64,000 nt of DNA from Henckelia pumila. Taxonomy: Eukaryota; Streptophyta; Magnoliopsida; Lamiales; Gesneriaceae. The DNA is taken from positions 4,449,063 to 4,513,062 of the forward strand of contig NC_133122.1 in assembly GCF_033568475.1 (NCBI RefSeq). The letters run 5' to 3'. The position numbers were made by a program, and so were the translations under genes. Below are positions 57,795 to 64,000 of this stretch, one piece after another (position 1 is the first letter of the stretch; each line of letters begins with the position of its first letter). The notes beneath the pieces are model-generated. The model saw only the letters and a list, made by a program, of their open reading frames with translations, was not told the DNA's origin and made no database searches.

Positions 57795-59133
57795 TGTAGT
57801 AGCCCGAACCCTAATTGAGTAATTAAAGGATTAATTCTAATTAAATAAATTGGGGATTGGACGGATCGGAAGCTCCGAAGGGACGATCGGAAGCTCCGAT
57901 CGGGATCGGAAGCTCCGATGAGGATCGGAGGCACCGATGATATTACGTCATCCATGACGTGTGGCTGGATCGGAAGCTCCGATCAGGACCGGAGGCTCCG
58001 ATCACCCCTATCCGGAGTCAACAAGTGATATTTTGACACGTGGCAGATCAGGATCTTCGGAAGCTCCGATGGCAGGATCGGACGTTCCGATCGAGGTTCG
58101 GACGTTCCGATCGAGGATCGGAGGCTCCGATCGTTGTCTATAAATAGAAGGCCGAGACTTCATTTCTCCTTGCCAATTCCGGATTTCCTCTCTATTTCTA
58201 GTCATATTCGAGCTGTTCTAGTCTTCTTAGGCTTGGTCCGGAGGTCGGCGAGGCGTTCGATAGTCGTAGCGGAGTTGTGCCCAAGTTCTGGAGGCATCGA
58301 CATCAAAGGGCTAACGACGGACGAAGGTATAGCTTTTGCTTCCTATAAATATTTAGGAGTATGCAATAGCTTAGTTAAGGCTTTTAGAGCACTGTAATGA
58401 TAGTGGTATCATTTCGCTGTGTAGGCGGACTTTAGGCTTGGACTTAGAGCTGGTAGTGCCTACCTGGTATTTGAGGTACGAAAGTACTGTTCGAGATATC
58501 CTGACTGAGTATGCATGTATTATGTGACCGCATGATTTATATGCCATGATATTATGCTGCATTCATTTGCATCTTGCTGTATCTCCTTCGAGATGTCTGT
58601 TAGTAGGGTTGTACCCTATCCTGTTAGTGGATGGACTTCCATCGATTTGGGTCCGGTGTTTCCACGGTTATCTCGGTATGGGAGCCACCTCCTGAAGCGA
58701 CGGCACAGCGTGCTACATACCAGGGCCCGGTCTGTCTCTGTTATCTAATCCTTGACCTCGAGTCTATAGGGAGTTCACTTTGCATGCATGTATACTCATA
58801 CTCTCGCACTGAGCGTTTTATGCTCACGTCTTGTACTCTGTATTTTCTGGACACCTTATTCCATGGGGCAGGTTTGCGATTGGACGAGGAGGGTGGATCC
58901 AGGAGGGGCTAGTCAGTGGTTGGCCAGCTGGAGCTTTGTCTAGGCTTTATTACTGTTGTTTGGGTTTATACAGCTATTCGATTTTGTTGTATATTATTGG
59001 ATAATTATATATTCCTTTACTTGGGATTGTATATTGTTATTGGTTTCCGCAGTTTTATTCTGATATCTGTTTTATTAAGTTAATTGCATGCCTAAGTTCT
59101 GTTTAGTAGGTGATCCGGGTAAGGGTCACTACA
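57795..59133 (+). repeat. 3' LTR of the Tekay element
   Basis: Same length and borders as the 5' copy. Its dyad array is at 57866-58130 and its TATA box at 58139-58146. Changes relative to the 5' LTR include TTGATATCC/GAGATATCC near 58495. Confidence 0.94.
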
Positions 59134-59138
59134 GTTTT
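59134..59138. repeat. Target-site duplication GTTTT, right copy (Tekay in Athila)
   Basis: It directly follows the LTR end CACTACA. Confidence 0.92.
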
Positions 59139-61320
59139 GCTGTGCGGCATCCATGGTGCGACTGGCATAATATATAGCTCTGAAAATCTTATCTCTCCTT
59201 TGGCCTAATACCGCGCCCACTGCATAGTCACTAGCATCGCACATAAGCTCAAAGGGCTCCTTCCAATCCGGCACAATCATGATGGGTGCTGTGGTCAATG
59301 CCGTCTTGATCTTTTCAAAGGCCTGCAAACAATCATCATCAAAAATGAATGTAGAATCTTTTTCAAGTAAATTACACAGGGGTTTTGTGATTTTAGAAAA
59401 ATCCTTGATGAAACGCCGATAAAACCCTGCATGGCCTAAAAAACTTCTGATGCCCTTGATATTCTTCGGAGGTGGAAGCTTCTCAATTGCAACCACTTTG
59501 GCTCGATCCACCTCTAATCCATAGGATGACACTTTATGTCCAAGGACAATGCCCTCTTGAACCATAAAGTGACATTTTTCCCAATTAAGAACTAAATTCT
59601 TTTCTTGGCACCTCTGCAAAACAAGAGATAGATTATGCAAGCAATGATCAAAAGAGGAACCAAATACTGAAAAGTCATCCATAAACACTTCCATCACGTC
59701 CTCCACCATATCTGCAAAAATCGCCATCATACACCGTTGAAAAGTTGCAGGTGCATTACACAGTCCAAACGGCATCCTCCTGAAAGCAAACGTGCCATAG
59801 GGACACGTAAAAGTAGTCTTCTCCTGATCTTCCGGTGCTATAGCAATTTTATTATAGCCTGAATAACCATCTAAGAAACAGTAATAGCAATAACCAGCAA
59901 GTCTATCAAGCATTTGATCAATGAATGGAAGTGGAAAATGATCTTTACGAGTAGCTTTATTCAACTTCCTATAATCTATACAAACTCGCCAGCCAGTTAC
60001 TGTACGTGTGGAGATTAACTCATTATTCTCGTTCTTAACCACAGTAATCCCACCCTTCTTAGGCACCACTTGAACAGGAGAGACCCAACTACTGTCAGAA
60101 ATAGCATAAATCACTCCCGCATTCAACAGCTTTAAAACTTCTTTCTTAACTACCTCTTTCATGGCGGGATTCAACCGTCTCTGATGATCAACATAAGGAG
60201 TATACGACTCTTCCATCAAAATTTTATGCATGCAAATTGTTGGACTAATACCCTTAATGTCAAAAATTGACCATCCTAGAGCGGTTTTAAAATTTCTCAG
60301 AACTCTCAACAACTTATCTTTTTCTACAGCAGACAAATGAGCAGATATAATAACAGGACAAGTAGAATTTTCACCAAGGAATTCATAACATAGGTGCGCA
60401 GGCAATGCTTTTAGATCATGAGTTTCAGGGGATACCTCTGGTGCACTATTTTCCAATGTTTCAGATTCCTTAGAACTCACCATTTTTTCTTTCGGAGCGC
60501 TGTCTAGGAATACTTTTTGTTCATGTAACTCCCAATCCTCTTCCTTATCAACCACCTCATCCGCCACCAAACATCGTTCGAGCGGATCAGTACTTCCTGC
60601 ACATGAAAAAGAGTTACGAGAATCAATAATTTCAATGCTCTTACATGTACTTACCTCTTTTGGGCCCCTCATGGTGTGATAAATATTAAAAATCACCGCT
60701 TCACCACCAACTCGAAGTGTGAGTTCTCTCTTGTGTACATCGATCAATGCGCGTGCAGTAGCTAGAAAAGGTCTCCCAAAAATCAAGGGAGTTTCTTCAT
60801 CTTCATCCATGTCCAAAATCACAAAGTCTGCTGGAAATATGAACTTATCGACCTTTACCAAAACATCCTCCACAATACCCCATGGGTATGTGATACTCCG
60901 ATCAGCCAGCTGTAATGTGATGGTGGTCGCCCTGACTTCTCCAAGCTCCAAAGTCCTGTAAACAGAAAAAGGCATTAAATTTATACTGGCTCCTAAATCA
61001 CATAAAGCTCTATTTACCTTAGAACCACCAATAAAACAAGGGATAGTAAAACTCCCTGGATCCTTCAGCTTTTGTGGCAACTTTTTCTGCAGGATTGCGC
61101 TACATTCTTCTGTCAAATTCACCACTTCGTTGTCTTGCAATCTCCTCTTCTTAGATATTACATCTTTGATGAATTTTGCATAATTAGGCATTTGTTCCAA
61201 GGCATCTGCAAATGGAATATTGATGTGTATCTTCTTTAAGATATCTAGAAACTTGGAAAACAGCTCATCAAGTGCCTTATTCTTAAACCGCTGTGGATAA
61301 GGAAGTTGTGGCTTGTACAT
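59139..61320 (-). pseudogene. Athila pol 5' part: protease and reverse transcriptase, interrupted
   Basis: Starts MYKPQLPYPQRF at 61318-61320. Protease region CFIGGSKVNRALCDLGAS (DLGAS in place of DTGAS, normal for Athila). Reverse transcriptase with GWRVCIDYRKLNKATRKDHF, the MPFGLCNAPATFQRC block and FMDDF at about 59676-59690. RNase H start CDASDYAVGAVLGQ. The open frame runs without stop until the Tekay LTR at 59133; the rest of pol continues at 51853. Confidence 0.88.
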
Positions 61321-61335
61321 CAGTTTAGATTCAGC

Positions 61336-62559
61336 TTACTTCTTGGGCTCTTCAACCACAATTTCTTCAGTCACTGGTTCTTCACTTTCTTTGGCTTTGC
61401 TCTGCTCTTTCTCTTCTAACTTCTTCCCACTTCTTAACTCAACTGCTTTGCACTGCTCTTTTGGATTCACTTCAGTATTGCTGGGAAACTGTCCTCTGTT
61501 TTGATCCTTCAAAGCATTTGCAAGCTGTCCAATCTGTGTCTCCATGAATTTCATCATAGCTCTTAAACTACACATGTGTGTCTCCATGATGTCCATTTGA
61601 GTTTCAGTCCTCGACATCCTCTTGTTAGATTCAGTAACAAATGTAGACACCACATCCTCCAACGATGCTTTACCTTCCCCTTGATTTGTATTGAATCCCG
61701 GAGGGGGTTTCAACACATTCTTGTTGTTGGCATAAGAAAAGTTTTCATGGTTATGTAAACCAGGATGATAAGTATTAGGAGGAGGGTTACCTCGATAGTT
61801 TCCATAGTCTCTGGGATTGATATATTGAGCTTCCTCAGGTGGATGAGATTCATCTATGGCAACCGACACACCTACAGGTTCTGCGATATTCACCTTGTTC
61901 AGAGAAGCCACTTGTGTACTCAACGCAGATAACTGTGCAGTAATGGATGTAAGAGGATCCACACTGTACACTCCTTTCTTGACTCCCATACGTTCAGATG
62001 GCCATTGATAACTATTGATAGTCATCTGTTCCAGCATATCATAAGCCTGAATGGGGTCCTTGGCAAATATGGTACCTCCAGCAGCAGAGTCCACATACAT
62101 TCTTGTAGGCGCATTCAGTCCATTGTAGAAAAACTCTATTTCTTCCCAATCTGCAAAATTATGATTAGGACAACGTCTTAACAAATCTTTGTACCTTTCC
62201 CATGCCTCGTATAGCTGTTCTGAATCATGCTGTTGAAAGGTACTGATCTCAATCTTCAGCTGGGTTGCCTTGGATGGTGGAAAGAATTTCTCTAAGAATT
62301 TCACAGCCATGCCCTCCCAAGTTGTTATGCATCCTAGTGGCAATGACTGCAGCCAACTCCGTGCCTTGTTCCTGAGAGAAAAAGGAAACAAACGTAAGCG
62401 TATTGTATCCTCAAAAACACCATTTATTTTAACAGTATCAGTAATCTCTAGAAAAGTACGCAAGTGTAAGTGAGGATCAGCTGTGGCAGTTCCATTGAAT
62501 TGGTTCTACTGAACCATGTTGATTAAGGCCGACTTCAACTCAAAGTTGTTGGCATTTAT
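61336..62559 (-). pseudogene. Athila gag, truncated and with stop codons
   Basis: Retrotransposon gag domain (FPFSLRNKARSWLQSLP, FLEKFFPPSKATQLKIEI, DLLRRCPNHNF). A stop at about 62508 interrupts the N-terminal part (VQ-stop-NQFNG), and the copia LTR removes what precedes it. The stop at 61336-61338 (TAA) lies in the same frame as the pol start six codons later, so gag and pol were once one frame or are divided by a single stop. Downstream of the gag domain the chain is rich in Glu/Lys. Confidence 0.82.
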
Positions 62560-64000
62560 TGTTGGAAAACTGGCGGTCAGATCAATCACGATTGATACCC
62601 GGTGCAGCGGAAGTTTAAAATTTTTATCATGAAACAATTCCATGGTGTGGGTATCAACCATTCAACGATTAAATTATTGTGTGTGTAAAATTCAAATAAC
62701 AATTAATTAAATTTTACCTTCAATCTCGCAACGAGATTACTGGACACCAACAGATTTTATCTGCTCTTGTTGTCTCTCCCTGGAACCGATGAACTCCTTC
62801 AATCAGGTCCACGAATGAGGTTTTAAATCCCTCTGATAGATTGCACTAGAAAATCTATCAGAAGTTTTCTGCGAAGAGAATAAACGAATCTGATTCGCTA
62901 TTCCTTACTGCGATTCAAAATCACAGACCGGAATTTTCTCGGGCAGAGGACAGGGAGGGGACGGCCGAAATTTTGAGAGGCTAGGGTTCGATTTTTGCTT
63001 CTCAAAATTATGAGCTGTTGTGTGTAATTTCTGTACTGAAATAACTTATTTATAATGCAGGCCACTAACACCTTAGGGCCCATTAATCATAAGCTGGGGC
63101 CCGACAAGCAAAGCCCGCTCGTTCAGAAATTAATATAAAATTCATCGTGACTCCGATTGATGAACTGATTTCACCAATGTGCACAGAAACCATTTCTGCA
63201 CATTTTAAAGTCAAAATAAATTTTCCTGAATCCGAATTCAGTGGTTTCCAAAAATGTCCATCCCTATGTCATTTTAGGAAATCCTACTCCCTTACTCTTA
63301 TTTAAGAAGTCCAACTCCTTAGTTCATTAAATTTAACTCTTTAAATTTAACTATCTCAACGGGGATTAAAACTCCATTACACTGTGTGACCCTCAATGGT
63401 TCAGGGATACAGCTAGCCGTGGGCTCACAACTCCTTGTGACTCGGAACAACACTTTCCGACTTGCCCAACGAATCATGGTAAAGCGCCTAGCAACATCGC
63501 CCCATGATTCCCTAGGTATCACTGATAGTGCCTACAAGAACCAGTAGATTTTGGTTAGCGTACAGTACGGTCCCTTCATCCATATATCCCGATCGAATCA
63601 ACAACCATTGGTATATCGAGAGTCGCTCAAGATTCGATGACTATGCAATGCATCTTGAAGATCAAATTAGTGACATCGCATGTGCTACTAAGAAACCATT
63701 TCTTAAATCACATCAAGTACTCTGGCCAGAGATTTGTCACACTAATATCTCCTCAGATCGCATAGGATATCCACACTCGCAAGTATGTGGTGAATCCTTG
63801 ACAACAATGCATTGACTCCTATATGTGTCGTAACTGTACCCAATCTCGACACCTGATGACCCCCTCAGAGTCGGTAAACGAGTCAAAGCACAGTACTAGC
63901 ATATAGAGTCTCCATGATGTTTCAAGTCGTAAGGACTAATGGTGTACAACCAAAACCGCGGACTTTATCCACTCGATAAGTGATAACCACTTGGAAAGTC
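62560..64000 (-). mobile_element. LTR of a second copia element, cut by the window end
   Basis: Begins TGTTGGAAAACTGG like the LTRs at 13206 and 20964 and follows them to position 64000. It is inserted in the Athila gag. The first about 480 bp are about 10% diverged from the other copies with several indels (for example near 62575 and 62930), whereas the remaining about 960 bp differ at fewer than ten sites. Whether it is a solo LTR or a full element lies beyond the window. Confidence 0.88.

Larger units (their letters stand above)
51859..59133 (+). mobile_element. Complete Tekay/Del Ty3 chromovirus retrotransposon
   Basis: 7275 bp with two 1339-bp LTRs, 5-bp target duplication, iMet primer site, polypurine tract and an intact gag-pol ORF. 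By eye the LTRs differ at about a dozen positions (about 0.9%), which at 1.3e-8 per site per year is roughly a third of a million years. The insertion is thus younger than the decay of the host Athila but older than the copia insertion in the TMK-like gene. Confidence 0.95.
45353..62559 (-). mobile_element. Athila-type Ty3 retrotransposon, decayed, with a nested Tekay insertion
   Basis: Order on the minus strand: gag (62559-61336), protease and reverse transcriptase (61320-59134), the Tekay insertion (59133-51859), RNase H and integrase (51853-50249), GC-repeat spacer, a plant-transposon-protein ORF (49257-48296), non-coding, polypurine tract, and 3' LTR (46762-45353). The extra ORF after pol is a mark of Athila. 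The 5' end is cut by a copia LTR at 62560, so the 5' LTR is not visible. Several in-frame stops show it is inactive. Confidence 0.88.

Overview
The window is nuclear DNA of a flowering plant. The evidence is a TMK-type LRR receptor kinase gene, an IPI1/TEX10-like gene with GT-AG introns and TGGGCY promoter motifs, and plant-lineage retrotransposons (Athila, Tekay chromovirus, Ty1/copia, plant L1 with DUF4283). The background is AT-rich. I cannot name the species; a eudicot is likely.

Layout. 95-2273: tandem array with an exact 475-bp period; each unit holds a Pol III-type A box and B box. 2274-6670: decayed L1-type LINE, cut off inside its reverse transcriptase. 6671-10665: minus-strand Tekay-like Ty3 element lacking its 5' half. 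11438-24039: TMK-like receptor kinase gene split in its first coding exon by a 9.6-kb minus-strand Ty1/copia element (13206-22829). The two LTRs differ at only about two positions, and the insertion has a perfect 5-bp target duplication. 24040-27600: non-coding, with microsatellites and a ~325-bp duplication. 27857-34319: IPI1/TEX10-like ribosome-biogenesis gene with most splice sites intact but no core Ipi1 domain. 34320-41400: retroelement debris, a hairpin array and a head-on pair of SINE-like copies. 41522-42217: small minus-strand membrane-protein gene with an apparently premature stop. 42902-44828: a TIR element with a second, MULE-like TIR element inside it. 45353-62559: a minus-strand Athila retrotransposon, decayed, interrupted by a complete Tekay element (51859-59133, intact 1465-aa polyprotein, 5-bp target duplication). 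Its 5' end is cut by a third LTR of the copia family (62560 to the window end).

How the parts relate. The window is mostly nested mobile DNA around three single-copy-type genes. The TMK-like gene appears damaged twice: the retrotransposon split, and loss of the conserved ATP-anchoring lysine of its kinase domain (Gln at 22960-22962). The intact Tekay and copia elements have full-length polyprotein ORFs, matching primer sites and near-identical LTRs, so they are the youngest material here.

The most unusual structures are a ten-copy array of 13-bp dyads (TCGGA-N3-TCCGA) in the U3 of the Tekay LTR, whose arms but not centres are kept in the decayed relative at 6671-8040; a very GC-rich minisatellite in the copia leader; a mosaic copia LTR; and the satellite with a Pol III-like promoter in every unit. 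I saw no defence system, CRISPR array or biosynthetic cluster.
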